From positions 1 to 64,000 of the forward strand of contig NZ_JANLNW010000050.1 of the NCBI RefSeq assembly GCF_025465945.1: DNA of 64,000 bases, given 5' to 3'. Under the pieces are notes generated by a model. It was not told where the DNA came from and did not search any database. It saw only the letters and a program-made list of their open reading frames with translations. The translations under genes were made by a program, and so were the position numbers. The DNA is from Pseudomonas sp. 6D_7.1_Bac1. GTDB taxonomy: Bacteria; Pseudomonadota; Gammaproteobacteria; Pseudomonadales; Pseudomonadaceae. How positions within the stretch are numbered: position 1 is the first letter of the stretch; every line of letters starts with the position of its first letter. Below are positions 1 through 7,858 of this stretch, piece by piece.

Positions 1-2766
1 TTCGGCCGTGACTTTGCCGTAAGCGTTGTAACTGAAAGCGCGGGTGGCGCCGCTGGGCAAGGTGATTTGAATCAGCCGACCGACGACGTCCCATTGATAC
101 TGGGTGAGCGCACCGTGTTCGTCCTGACGACGGATTTGCCGGCTCAACGCGTCATAGGCGAAGCACCGCCGACCACCGCCCGGCAATTGCTCCTCAGTCA
201 GTTGCCCGAGGCTGTCCCAGGTGAAGACATGACAACCGTTATCCGGATAGCGGATCGACAGCAGTCGTCCCCGATCATCGTAGTGGTAATGGGTGATGTG
301 GCCATCAGGATCGATGTGCTCGGTGATATCACCCTGGCTGTTTCGCTGGTACTTCCAACGCGCCCTGCCCCGATGCATCACCCGAACGAAGCCGTTGTGA
401 TACTCGTAGTGGGTCGGTTCATCTTCTGGCGGGATGACCGCAAGCAGCCGCCCGGCTTCGTTATAGGTGTATTGCGTGACGCCGCCGAGGGGATTTTTCT
501 CGGCCACCAACTGACCGTTATCGTCGTAAGCCTTCAGGTGTTCAGCACCATTGGCCTCGACCTTGCGCACCAGTCGTGCCTGCTGGTCGTGGACGTAAAC
601 CTCTTCGCTGCCATCGGCGTTGTGCACCGTGACGCTGCCACTGTCATCCCAGACGTAGCGCGAATCCATCTGCGAGAAACTGGCCCAGTGGCGCACACAG
701 CGAGCGGCCTTGCCGTCGCGCTCCCACTCCCAAAAGAAGCTCGCGCCACCGGCCAGTTGCCGCTGGAGAATCACCGCCTGATCGTCGTAGTCGTAGCGCT
801 CGCTTTCACCGGCGGCGTTGATGGCTTCGATCAGTCGATTGCGTTCGTCATAGCGATAAGCGACCAGGATTTGCTCGGTCTGCCAGGCGGCTTCATTGAG
901 ATTCGCAGCCGCGCGATAGACCTGATAGTCGACAGCGATCAAATGTCGCCGGTCGTACTGCAACAGCAAGGCACGACCGGCGCCGTTATCGAGGCGTTTG
1001 ATCCGCGCCTGGCGATCGCGGGTGATACGCAGGCGGTTGTTGTAAGGGTCGCTGATGGCCGTGAGGTGACCGTCGCGAAAATGGTAAAACCGCGTCGCCT
1101 CACCCGCCTGAGCGAGGATCAGTTCATCGGCATCGTCGCCCAGATAAATCGCTGCACGGGACAGGCTGTTGTGGATCGCCGGGCGTTCGGCGCTGGGCCT
1201 GGGGAAGCGTGTGCGGCGGTTTTCGTGGTCGATCCAGACGACGTCATCGCCGTCGACTTCCAGGCGATGCGCCAGCGAATGGCTCCAGCCGAACCCCAAT
1301 CCACTGTCGAGTTCCACGGCGCTGGTGCGGTACAAGCGGGTGAAGGCGAACGGCAGCACGCCGTCCAGTTCGCCGTCGGTGAGGGTCAGCAGTTCTTCGC
1401 CGGTGACCATCGACACCGGGCAGCCATGGGTCGCGGTTTTGTTGGCGGTGTCGGCGCTGGCGCCGTTGGGATTTTTCGCTTGAGCCGGAGCGTTGTCGTG
1501 ATGCTCCTGCTTGCTCAAGCTGGTCATCCGCCGGGGCTTGTCTCGCCTGATGGCCGCGGGGTTTTGCACAGAAAGGATCGGCGCGTCACCGGGGGTAATT
1601 TTCAACGGCCCACGAGGCGTGGGAGCGAGCGGTGCCTGGTGGGCGCTGAGCAGCAACGGCTTGAGCGCATCGGCGTGACGGCTGGAACGCTGCGTACTGG
1701 AGGCTTGCGCCAGGCTGATACTCAAGGCCCCCAGCCACTTGCGTGCACGCTCCGATTTGACCTTTCCCAGCACTTTGGCGCCCGCACGCACGCCGAGGCC
1801 CATCGGCCCGCTCACGCAGCTCAACAACAGGCCGATCAACACGCCCGTGCGGATCTCGGCAATCACCTCGGCGGCATACTGCGGCGGCAGCATTCGCAGC
1901 CAACTGGTGACGGCCGCCAGATAAATGAACAGCAGCGGTTCATCACTGAGCACCAGCAAACCGTTGGCGATGGTCTCTGCGGACGCATTGAGCAGGGTGT
2001 CGAGCTCAGCCTGGGTCAGGTACTCAAGCAGCTTTTCACTGTTGGCTTGCAGGTCTGCCAGCAACTGGTAGAGCTGTTGCACATCATCCCAGAGGTCGAG
2101 CAAGGCGTTTTCAACGCCACGTCGGTCAGCCTGCTGCAACGCGTCGTAGCGTTCGATAAATCCGCTTTGCGAAAAGCTCGCCCACAACGGCTGGAACTCG
2201 TTCGTCCATTCGCTGCGCAACCAGCCTTCAAGGTCATTGATTGTCGTTTGGTAGGAGGCGTAAAGCGCTTTGACATGGTCCTGGGACACATTGGGGTAAA
2301 AGGTGATTCGATAGCGCCTGCCACGCCAGCACTCGGGGATCTCAAGGATGCCGCTGGGGCCAATGTTGGCACGGATCGGCTCCCCGTCCACCGTTTCACC
2401 TTCAGGGCCAAGGGTCAGCGCTTCGAGCAGCACCGGGGTGTTGCCGATCGGCACAAAGCGGGCGGCCTGGAACATGTGCACCAGGGTCAGCGGCCCGCCG
2501 GCCGGGCACGCCGCAACGGTCGCACTGACGGGCGTGGTCGAGTCTTTCGGGGCGCTGAGGCTGACTTCGTTGCCGACCTTGAACACTTGCTCGACGTCCA
2601 GCGCCGCGCCGGTCCAGAAACTCTCGGCCCATGACTCGTAGTCATTAAGGCAATGTCGGAAGTCGCTTAAAACAGCGTCAACGTCCGGGCTTTTCGGGTT
2701 CAGCGCAGCAATGACCAGATGGCCGATGGCGGTGTTCAGGGCCTGGAGTTTTTCTGGATCGAGCAT
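1..2766 (-). CDS. Rhs/YD-repeat protein, 5' part (runs off left edge)
   Basis: Frame is open from an ATG at 2766 to base 1 (922 codons, no stop), so the C-terminal toxin end lies outside the window. Residues 1 to about 440 are a helical N-terminal region with a hydrophobic stretch (VLIGLLLSCVSGPMGLGV). About residue 445 begins a DUF6531-type segment (GCPVSMVTGEELLTLTDG, then FTRLYRTS and LGFGWSHSL). From about 530 onwards YD repeats follow (YDERNRLIEA, YDDRGRLLSI, YNEAGRLLAV). Rhs proteins form a cage round a polymorphic C-terminal toxin, commonly delivered by type VI secretion. No VgrG, PAAR or Eag chaperone gene is in view, so the delivery route is unknown. The opposite strand is also open over much of this gene and is a shadow. 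Confidence 0.9.
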   Translation of the reverse strand, partial: MLDPEKLQALNTAIGHLVIAALNPKSPDVDAVLSDFRHCLNDYESWAESFWTGAALDVEQVFKVGNEVSLSAPKDSTTPVSATVAACPAGGPLTLVHMFQAARFVPIGNTPVLLEALTLGPEGETVDGEPIRANIGPSGILEIPECWRGRRYRITFYPNVSQDHVKALYASYQTTINDLEGWLRSEWTNEFQPLWASFSQSGFIERYDALQQADRRGVENALLDLWDDVQQLYQLLADLQANSEKLLEYLTQAELDTLLNASAETIANGLLVLSDEPLLFIYLAAVTSWLRMLPPQYAAEVIAEIRTGVLIGLLLSCVSGPMGLGVRAGAKVLGKVKSERARKWLGALSISLAQASSTQRSSRHADALKPLLLSAHQAPLAPTPRGPLKITPGDAPILSVQNPAAIRRDKPRRMTSLSKQEHHDNAPAQAKNPNGASADTANKTATHGCPVSMVTGEELLTLTDGELDGVLPFAFTRLYRTSAVELDSGLGFGWSHSLAHRLEVDGDDVVWIDHENRRTRFPRPSAERPAIHNSLSRAAIYLGDDADELILAQAGEATRFYHFRDGHLTAISDPYNNRLRITRDRQARIKRLDNGAGRALLLQYDRRHLIAVDYQVYRAAANLNEAAWQTEQILVAYRYDERNRLIEAINAAGESERYDYDDQAVILQRQLAGGASFFWEWERDGKAARCVRHWASFSQMDSRYVWDDSGSVTVHNADGSEEVYVHDQQARLVRKVEANGAEHLKAYDDNGQLVAEKNPLGGVTQYTYNEAGRLLAVIPPEDEPTHYEYHNGFVRVMHRGRARWKYQRNSQGDITEHIDPDGHITHYHYDDRGRLLSIRYPDNGCHVFTWDSLGQLTEEQLPGGGRRCFAYDALSRQIRRQDEHGALTQYQWDVVGRLIQITLPSGATRAFSYNAYGKVTAE

Positions 2767-3061
2767 TCGCAATCTTCACGCGGTCATTGTGGGACGCGAG
2801 ACTTTGCGGGGATTACGTGGGGAAAGAAGTCAGGACAGTATGAGGATGATGTAGGGCGTTTCGTTAAAGCTGAAGGAATGGCTCAATCAATCGGAATGAG
2901 CACTACTTCACGGGCGAATACACTACAAATGCCTGTAAGAAGTGGGAGGCACCTAGCTGTTGCCCGCGATCGACTGCGTAGCCGTAGTGAACCTGAAAAC
3001 CCGGCTTTCCTGATGAAGTGCGATCATGGGCAAACCGGATCAGTCAGTATGAGAGTGGCCT

Positions 3062-3463
3062 TTAAGCCTGACGCGACTCCAGTTCCTTGAGTTTGATCTC
3101 GGCCAACGGATGCCCAGCCTTGGCAGCCATCTGCCACCAGCGCGCCGCCTCGGCAGCGTCAGGGGCCTTGCTCGGTGTGCCGGCGAGGCTGATCACACCG
3201 ACCTGATAGGCTGCTTTACCATCCCCCGCCAACGCCGCAAGACGCAACAAGCGTACGCCCTCTTCGCGGGCACCGAGGCCTTGGCCACGGAACGTCAGGA
3301 TGTGACCATAAAAACTTTGTGCTCCGACATCACCGAGGTTCGCCATGCGCGCGAACTGGCCTTCAAGCCAGCTCCAGCCGCGCGGTTGGCGGACAAACCA
3401 TGACCAATGAAACAGCCGGCGTGCCAGCCAGTAACTGGCACGGGCTTTAAGTCGCCAGAACAT
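3062..3463 (-). CDS. Sel1-repeat small protein
   Basis: 133 aa. Two Sel1-like repeats are readable in the C-terminal two thirds (EEGVRLLRLAALAGDGKAAY and AARWWQMAAKAGHPLAEIKL), the alanine-rich helix pairs typical of the family, which act as protein-interaction scaffolds. The N-terminus is basic and aromatic (LKARASYWLARRLFHWSWF), which may sit at the membrane surface. The start is supported by GGAGG five bases upstream, and the ATG directly abuts the stop of the preceding gene. It is the last gene of a three-gene co-oriented set (HTH protein, unknown protein, this one). Specific role unknown. Confidence 0.8.
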   Translation of the reverse strand: MFWRLKARASYWLARRLFHWSWFVRQPRGWSWLEGQFARMANLGDVGAQSFYGHILTFRGQGLGAREEGVRLLRLAALAGDGKAAYQVGVISLAGTPSKAPDAAEAARWWQMAAKAGHPLAEIKLKELESRQA

Positions 3464-3835
3464 TCAGGCCTCCGCTGATTCGGGGTATTCGTACTCAAAC
3501 ACCCGCACCACTTCCGATGCATGCCACGACGCGGCGGCTACACCGTCGGATGGACCTGAGAATCGCCCCAGTCGCTCGACACATTCGAAGAACCCGGTGC
3601 GCGGCAAACGACTTGCCCCCTGGCTAATCACCAGCGAACTGCGCAACGGCTGCTCGGCCCGCGCATCCAGAGCTGCCAGGTGCTCAAGAGCAGCAGTCAG
3701 GGTTTGCATGGCAGGGCTTGGTAACTGCAAACGCTCAAGCAAAGCGCGATAAGTCAGAAGATGACGCTGGCGGCGGGCCTGATCCAGCTCGCCGATTAAA
3801 CCGTCCCAATGTTGACGACTGATGCGTACGCTCAC
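3464..3835 (-). CDS. Conserved hypothetical protein, partner of HTH regulator
   Basis: 123 aa, starting four bases inside the upstream HTH gene (ATGA overlap), so the two are translationally coupled. No catalytic motif is recognised. The middle part (LTYRALLERLQLPSPAMQTL, then PLRSSLVISQGASRLP and GFFECVERLGRF) resembles small proteins that start with a wHTH-like segment and end with a 'PxGFF' element, but I cannot name the family. An HTH protein followed by an overlapping small gene is also the layout of toxin-antitoxin pairs. That is context only; nothing in the residues identifies a toxin. Confidence 0.75.
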   Translation of the reverse strand: MSVRISRQHWDGLIGELDQARRQRHLLTYRALLERLQLPSPAMQTLTAALEHLAALDARAEQPLRSSLVISQGASRLPRTGFFECVERLGRFSGPSDGVAAASWHASEVVRVFEYEYPESAEA

Positions 3836-4173
3836 GATTCATCCCTCCATCCCGGCACCGTCAACTCCCAGGCCAGGCTGCGGCGAATCGCAGCGTCAGG
3901 TTGACGCTCGCCACTTTCAATCAAGGCCAGATAAGACGGGCTGATGCCTACCGTGCGGGCCAGCGCCTCGATGGCGATGCCCTTCCCTTCACGCAAACTG
4001 CGTAGTTGATCCAGACCCGGTAGCACCTGGTCTGCTGCGGCCGCGTGGCGAGCTGTGGCTTCACGCGGTGGTTGTTCAGTGACGCCTGCTGCTTTCAATA
4101 ACGCTTGATACTGAGCCCACGGCAGAACCGCGTATTCGGGTTCGCCATCGCGTGCAATTATCTGAATATCCAT
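3832..4173 (-). CDS. XRE-family HTH regulator
   Basis: About 113 aa from the ATG at 4173, chosen over an upstream ATG (4197) because GGGGTA lies just before it and no ribosome site precedes the longer form. The N-terminal 30 residues (IIARDGEPEYAVLPWAQYQA) resemble the N-terminus of antitoxin-type proteins. Residues ~55-105 form a Cro/C1 HTH (IEALARTVGISPSYLALIES then GERQPDAAIRRSLA). The protein probably binds DNA and may autoregulate the three-gene set it leads. Targets cannot be read from the sequence. Confidence 0.82.
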   Translation of the reverse strand: MDIQIIARDGEPEYAVLPWAQYQALLKAAGVTEQPPREATARHAAAADQVLPGLDQLRSLREGKGIAIEALARTVGISPSYLALIESGERQPDAAIRRSLAWELTVPGWRDES

Positions 4174-4288
4174 GACTACCCCGTAGGACAACAACACTTA
4201 GCGAGTCGGCACTTTTCCTTAGAAGTGTAATCCTAACAGCCGCCAAGGTCCCGAGGGGGGATCAATCTGTGGAGGAACCTGAATTGAC

Positions 4289-4744
4289 TCAGGTTTTTTT
4301 CGGGCCTTGCAGTTGCAATTGCTCCAGCGTATCGGGGAGACGCTCAACAATTGCGAGTTTTTCCGGAGATTGACGGTCGCGCCAGGCACGGAAAGCGCTC
4401 AGTTCGTCATCGAGGGTTTTCATCACCCAGGCCAGCACCGCGATGTCATCGAGCATGCCAAATACCGGGATGAAATTCGGAATGACGCCTATCGGACTCA
4501 GGAAGTACATCAGACCCGCCACCACCGTCAGCATCGACTTGCGACTGATGTCCCGATACTCGCCACGCCAGTACGCCAGGCACAATGCCTGCAGCAATCG
4601 CAGGTCGTCTTTGAGCTTGCCCAAACGGTTACCCTGGCTCGCACCTTTTCTGGCTACGGCGAACAACAGGGCCGGCAAACGCCCACGACTGATCAGCCTT
4701 CCCGCCAACGGCAGGAAACGAGCAAAATCCCAAGGTGCCTTCAT
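4289..4744 (-). CDS. YkvA-like DUF1232 membrane-associated protein
   Basis: About 151 aa. The DUF1232 core is clear: a basic amphipathic N-terminus followed by the hydrophobic signature VAGLMYFLSPIGVIPNFIPV and GMLDDIAVLAWVMKTL. Function of the family is unknown; it is thought to be membrane associated. Start choice: GGGAGAG lies directly before the tandem ATGATG, so 4744 or 4747 fits better than the ATG at 4771, which lies inside the inverted DnaA-box repeat. A small palindrome (AACCTGAGTCAATTCAGGTT) spans the stop codon and could be a weak terminator. Confidence 0.85.
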   Translation of the reverse strand: MKAPWDFARFLPLAGRLISRGRLPALLFAVARKGASQGNRLGKLKDDLRLLQALCLAYWRGEYRDISRKSMLTVVAGLMYFLSPIGVIPNFIPVFGMLDDIAVLAWVMKTLDDELSAFRAWRDRQSPEKLAIVERLPDTLEQLQLQGPKKT

Positions 4745-4762
4745 CATCTCTCCCGCTGAAAT

Positions 4763-4787
4763 GTTATCCACACAAATTGTGGATAAC
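4763..4787. promoter_or_regulatory. Inverted pair of perfect DnaA boxes
   Basis: TTATCCACA at 4764-4772 and its reverse complement TGTGGATAA at 4778-4786 form a 10-bp-arm inverted repeat separated by five bases, just upstream of the YkvA-like gene. TTATCCACA is the high-affinity DnaA box. It may regulate this gene or titrate DnaA. No A/T-rich unwinding element or other replication feature is seen, so it is not proposed as an origin. Confidence 0.5.
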
Positions 4788-4987
4788 CTTGTGAACAGAG
4801 CCTCTTTTCACGCCTGAAAGCCCCGTTTTACAAGGGCTCAACTCAGATCGGGCGTTTTTTACTCACATAAAAAAACCCAACATTTCATTGACTTGGCGAC
4901 GTACTGTGTCTAACAGCGGCACCATCGATCCTATGACTCCACTCTGCGGCGTCCGTTCGCTTGAATTGTCGGCCACTGAACGCCAGA

Positions 4988-5027
4988 TGCAACAACGCCC
5001 CGTATGAACGGGGCGTTGTTTTTGTAA
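4988..5027. terminator. Terminator hairpin after FKBP gene
   Basis: AACAACGCCCC (4991-5001) pairs with GGGGCGTTGTT (5010-5020) with an eight-base loop. A T-run follows on the plus strand. On the minus strand the stem ends in GTTGTT, so it may act in both directions and would end transcription of the FKBP gene whose stop is at 5038. Confidence 0.6.
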
Positions 5028-5037
5028 CAGACGCTGA

Positions 5038-5751
5038 TTACTTGGCGGCGTCTTGTTTTGCCGGATCTTTGATCGCCAGCAGTTCCAGGTCGAATACCAG
5101 CACCGAGTTGGCCGGGATTGCCGGGCTAGGGCTTTGTGCGCCGTAGGCCAGATCGCTAGGGATGTACAGTTTGTACTTCTCGCCTACGTGCATCAGTTGC
5201 AGACCTTCGACCCAACCCGGGATCACGCCGCTAACCGGCAGATCGATCGGGCTGCCGCGCTCGACGGAGCTGTCGAAAACGGTGCCGTTGGTCAGGGTAC
5301 CGGTGTAGTGAACAGTCACTACGTCGGTCGGCTTAGGCTGAGGGCCGTCGGCCTTCTTGATCACTTCGTACTGCAGGCCGGAAGCGGTGGTAGTCACACC
5401 GGCTTTCTTGGCATTGTCTTCGAGGAATTTCTTGCCGGCAGCTGCCGACTCTTCGCTCATTTTGGCCAGACGCTCTTCAGCGCGCTTTTGCAGCGCAGCG
5501 AAAGCTTCGACCAGTTCGTCATCCTTCAGTTTCTGTTCTTTCTTGCCGACGGCATCTTCGATGCCTTGGGCTACGGCTTTGGAATCCAGGTCATCCATGC
5601 CTTCCTGAGCCAGGCTCTTGCCCATGTTCAGGCCGATACCGTAGGAAGCTTTTTGCGCCGGGGTCTTCAGCTCAACGCTGGTCTGCGAGTCACAACCCGC
5701 GAGTACCAGGCTAACCAGGGCCACCGCCGCCGCCAACCGATGCTGTTTCAT
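5038..5751 (-). CDS. FKBP-type peptidyl-prolyl isomerase lipoprotein (Mip/FkpA-like)
   Basis: 237 aa. A signal peptide ends in the lipobox LAGC, with Cys20 as the lipidated residue. Residues ~28-115 are the helical dimerisation domain of the Mip/FkpA group (YGIGLNMGKSLAQEG). The FKBP domain occupies ~125-228, with VTVHYTGTLTNGTVFDSSV, PGWVEGLQLMHVGEKYKLYI and SVLVFDLELL. It catalyses proline cis-trans isomerisation and assists folding in the envelope. Asp follows the lipidated Cys; in E. coli that favours inner-membrane retention, but the rule differs in Pseudomonas. A single gene with its own terminator. Confidence 0.93.
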   Translation of the reverse strand: MKQHRLAAAVALVSLVLAGCDSQTSVELKTPAQKASYGIGLNMGKSLAQEGMDDLDSKAVAQGIEDAVGKKEQKLKDDELVEAFAALQKRAEERLAKMSEESAAAGKKFLEDNAKKAGVTTTASGLQYEVIKKADGPQPKPTDVVTVHYTGTLTNGTVFDSSVERGSPIDLPVSGVIPGWVEGLQLMHVGEKYKLYIPSDLAYGAQSPSPAIPANSVLVFDLELLAIKDPAKQDAAK

Positions 5752-6012
5752 GCTATTTCCTTGTTCATGCGCCTAAAGGGCAATCGAGTAAAGCCGCGAG
5801 CTTATCAGGCCGCCACGACCAATGGCTACCGGCATGAGAGCAGGAAACATCTGATAAGTTCAGGTCTTTTAACGCATTTTGCGCGTGGTGGTCGTGAAGC
5901 TTCTGTCAGCTTCTTCTCAGTACAGAAAATACCAGTTCCTACAACGTCTGGCGTAATGGCCACTTGCCGTGAAATCAGGGCTGAGGCATAACAAGGCTAC
6001 AAATCGACAAGG

Positions 6013-7830
6013 ATGTTTATCTTGCGCCTCTTACTCCGTGTTCTGTTTCTGGTACTCGCCCTGCTGGCAATCGCTCTGGCGGTGATCCTGTATTACGTCG
6101 CCAACCCGAAACTGCCCGTCTATACGCCCGTCGAGCAGGTGCATTACCTCGAACAGTGGAACGCCGCCGACCGCCAGACCTACTACTTTACGCCGCAGGG
6201 TACGCAGGTCAAAGGCCTGCGCTACGACTGGTTCACATCACTCGAACTGCCATTCTCGGAACAACGTTTTGCAGCGCCCGAATACCTGGCTCGATTTGGC
6301 TTTCTGGTGGATCCCGCCCAGAAAGCCACGCCGAACAACCCAGGCAACCTGCCGGTAGGCTTCGCTCGTCATCAAAACCCAGGCAGCAAAGAAGAGTTTC
6401 TGGATGTTACATGCGCCGCCTGCCACACCGGCGAGCTGCGCTTCAAAGGCCAGGCTGTACGCATTGACGGCGGCTCGGCACAGCACGTATTGCCGTCCAG
6501 CGTGCCGACTCTACGCGGCGGCAGTTTCGGTCAGGCATTGGTCGCAAGCCTCGCCTCGACCTACTACAACCCCTGGAAATTCGAACGCTTCGCACGCAAC
6601 GTGCTCGGTCAGGACTACGACGCCCAACACTCACAACTGCGCCAGGACTTCAAAACCTCACTGGATACCTTCCTGCGCGCTGCCTGGAACGACACCCACC
6701 GCGGCCTTTATCCCACGGAAGAAGGTCCAGGCCGTACCGATGCTTTCGGACGTATCGCCAACGCCAGCTTCGGCGATGCTATCTCGCCAGAAAACTACCG
6801 AGTGGCCAATGCCCCGGTGGACTACCCGCAGCTGTGGGATATCTGGACCTTCGACTGGGTGCAGTGGAACGGCTCAGCCCAGCAACCCATGGCGCGCAAC
6901 ATCGGTGAAGCCCTGGGTGTCGGCGCGACGCTGAACTTCTTCGACGCCGCTGGCCAGCCACTCAAGGGCGATGATCGTTACCCCTCCAGCGTGCGCGTAC
7001 GTGACCTGCAACTGATTGAAGAAACCCTGCAGCGACTCAAGCCACCGGCCTGGCCCGAAGAGTTGCTCGGCAGCATCGACAAACCACTGGCCGCCAAGGG
7101 CCGCACGCTGTTCGCCGAAAACTGCGCCGGGTGCCATGTACCGAACGTGACGGCGGTCAATGGTCGGCCTGAACAGAAATTGAAGATGTTGCCGGTGGAC
7201 GTCATTGGCACCGACCCCGGCGCCGCCAACAACATTACCGACCACCGTTTCAACCTGAGCGCGCTCAAGTGGGACTTGGGCGAGCTGGCGAAACTGGACG
7301 TCAAACTGCACCCCACACCCAAGGCGCCACTGGACCTGAGCAAGCTTTCGGTCGCCAAAGGGCTGGCCTATGTGACCGCTTTCGTTGAAAACCGCGCATA
7401 CCGCGACGCCAATGTCACACCTGAAGAACGCCCGAACATGGATGGATTTGGCCTGCCGATTGGCGTTCGTGAACTACGCGCCTACAAGGCGCGACCACTG
7501 GCAGGCGTCTGGGCGACGCCACCCTTTTTGCACAACGGTTCAGTACCGAATATCTACCAACTGCTCTCGCCGCAGGATGAGCGTGCAACTACCTTCTATA
7601 GAGGCTCGTTCGAATACGACCCGCAGCACCTGGGTTATCGCACTGAAGCCTTCACCAACGGTTTTGTGTTCGATACGAGCATCACTGGCAACCACAACAG
7701 TGGTCACGAATTTCGTGCCGGCGAACGTGGCAATGGGGTCATCGGCCGCTTGCTCCAGCCAGAAGAGCGCTGGGCCCTGCTGGAATACCTGAAGGTGCTC
7801 GGCGGCCCGCTGGAATCGCAACTGCCATGA
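6013..7830 (+). CDS. Membrane-anchored di-haem cytochrome (RoxA / di-haem peroxidase-like)
   Basis: 605 aa. A single N-terminal membrane segment (residues ~4-28) anchors a periplasmic domain. Two c-type haem motifs are present, CAACH at residues 134-138 and CAGCH at 371-375. The C-terminal signature PLAGVWATPPFLHNGSVPNI is shared by di-haem cytochrome c peroxidases and the rubber oxygenase RoxA family. Size and motif layout fit RoxA-like proteins better than short CcpA peroxidases. Substrate is unknown. Start: the ATG has AAGG abutting it; a TTG at 6022 sits eight bases behind AAGGA and is a good alternative. It is followed 28 bases later by a catalase-like gene, suggesting joint work on peroxides or lipids. 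Confidence 0.85.
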   Translation: MFILRLLLRVLFLVLALLAIALAVILYYVANPKLPVYTPVEQVHYLEQWNAADRQTYYFTPQGTQVKGLRYDWFTSLELPFSEQRFAAPEYLARFGFLVDPAQKATPNNPGNLPVGFARHQNPGSKEEFLDVTCAACHTGELRFKGQAVRIDGGSAQHVLPSSVPTLRGGSFGQALVASLASTYYNPWKFERFARNVLGQDYDAQHSQLRQDFKTSLDTFLRAAWNDTHRGLYPTEEGPGRTDAFGRIANASFGDAISPENYRVANAPVDYPQLWDIWTFDWVQWNGSAQQPMARNIGEALGVGATLNFFDAAGQPLKGDDRYPSSVRVRDLQLIEETLQRLKPPAWPEELLGSIDKPLAAKGRTLFAENCAGCHVPNVTAVNGRPEQKLKMLPVDVIGTDPGAANNITDHRFNLSALKWDLGELAKLDVKLHPTPKAPLDLSKLSVAKGLAYVTAFVENRAYRDANVTPEERPNMDGFGLPIGVRELRAYKARPLAGVWATPPFLHNGSVPNIYQLLSPQDERATTFYRGSFEYDPQHLGYRTEAFTNGFVFDTSITGNHNSGHEFRAGERGNGVIGRLLQPEERWALLEYLKVLGGPLESQLP

Positions 7831-7858
7831 CCGTCGCCTCTGCAAAAAGGACTCGTGC

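Noticed and set aside
67..2634. 855-codon plus-strand open frame
   Set aside because: It is antisense to the Rhs gene. The minus frame gives clear DUF6531 and YD repeats; the plus translation has no recognisable domain.
2719..3090. 123-codon plus-strand frame between the Rhs gene and the Sel1 gene
   Set aside because: It overlaps the starts and ends of two better genes, has no ribosome site and no recognisable sequence.
3464..4173. Definite toxin-antitoxin pair
   Set aside because: Only the layout fits; the 123-aa protein has no recognised toxin fold, so it was kept as hypothetical.
4763..5037. Possible replication origin around the inverted DnaA boxes
   Set aside because: Only two boxes, no A/T-rich unwinding repeats, and no dnaA, dnaN, parAB or rpmH neighbours.
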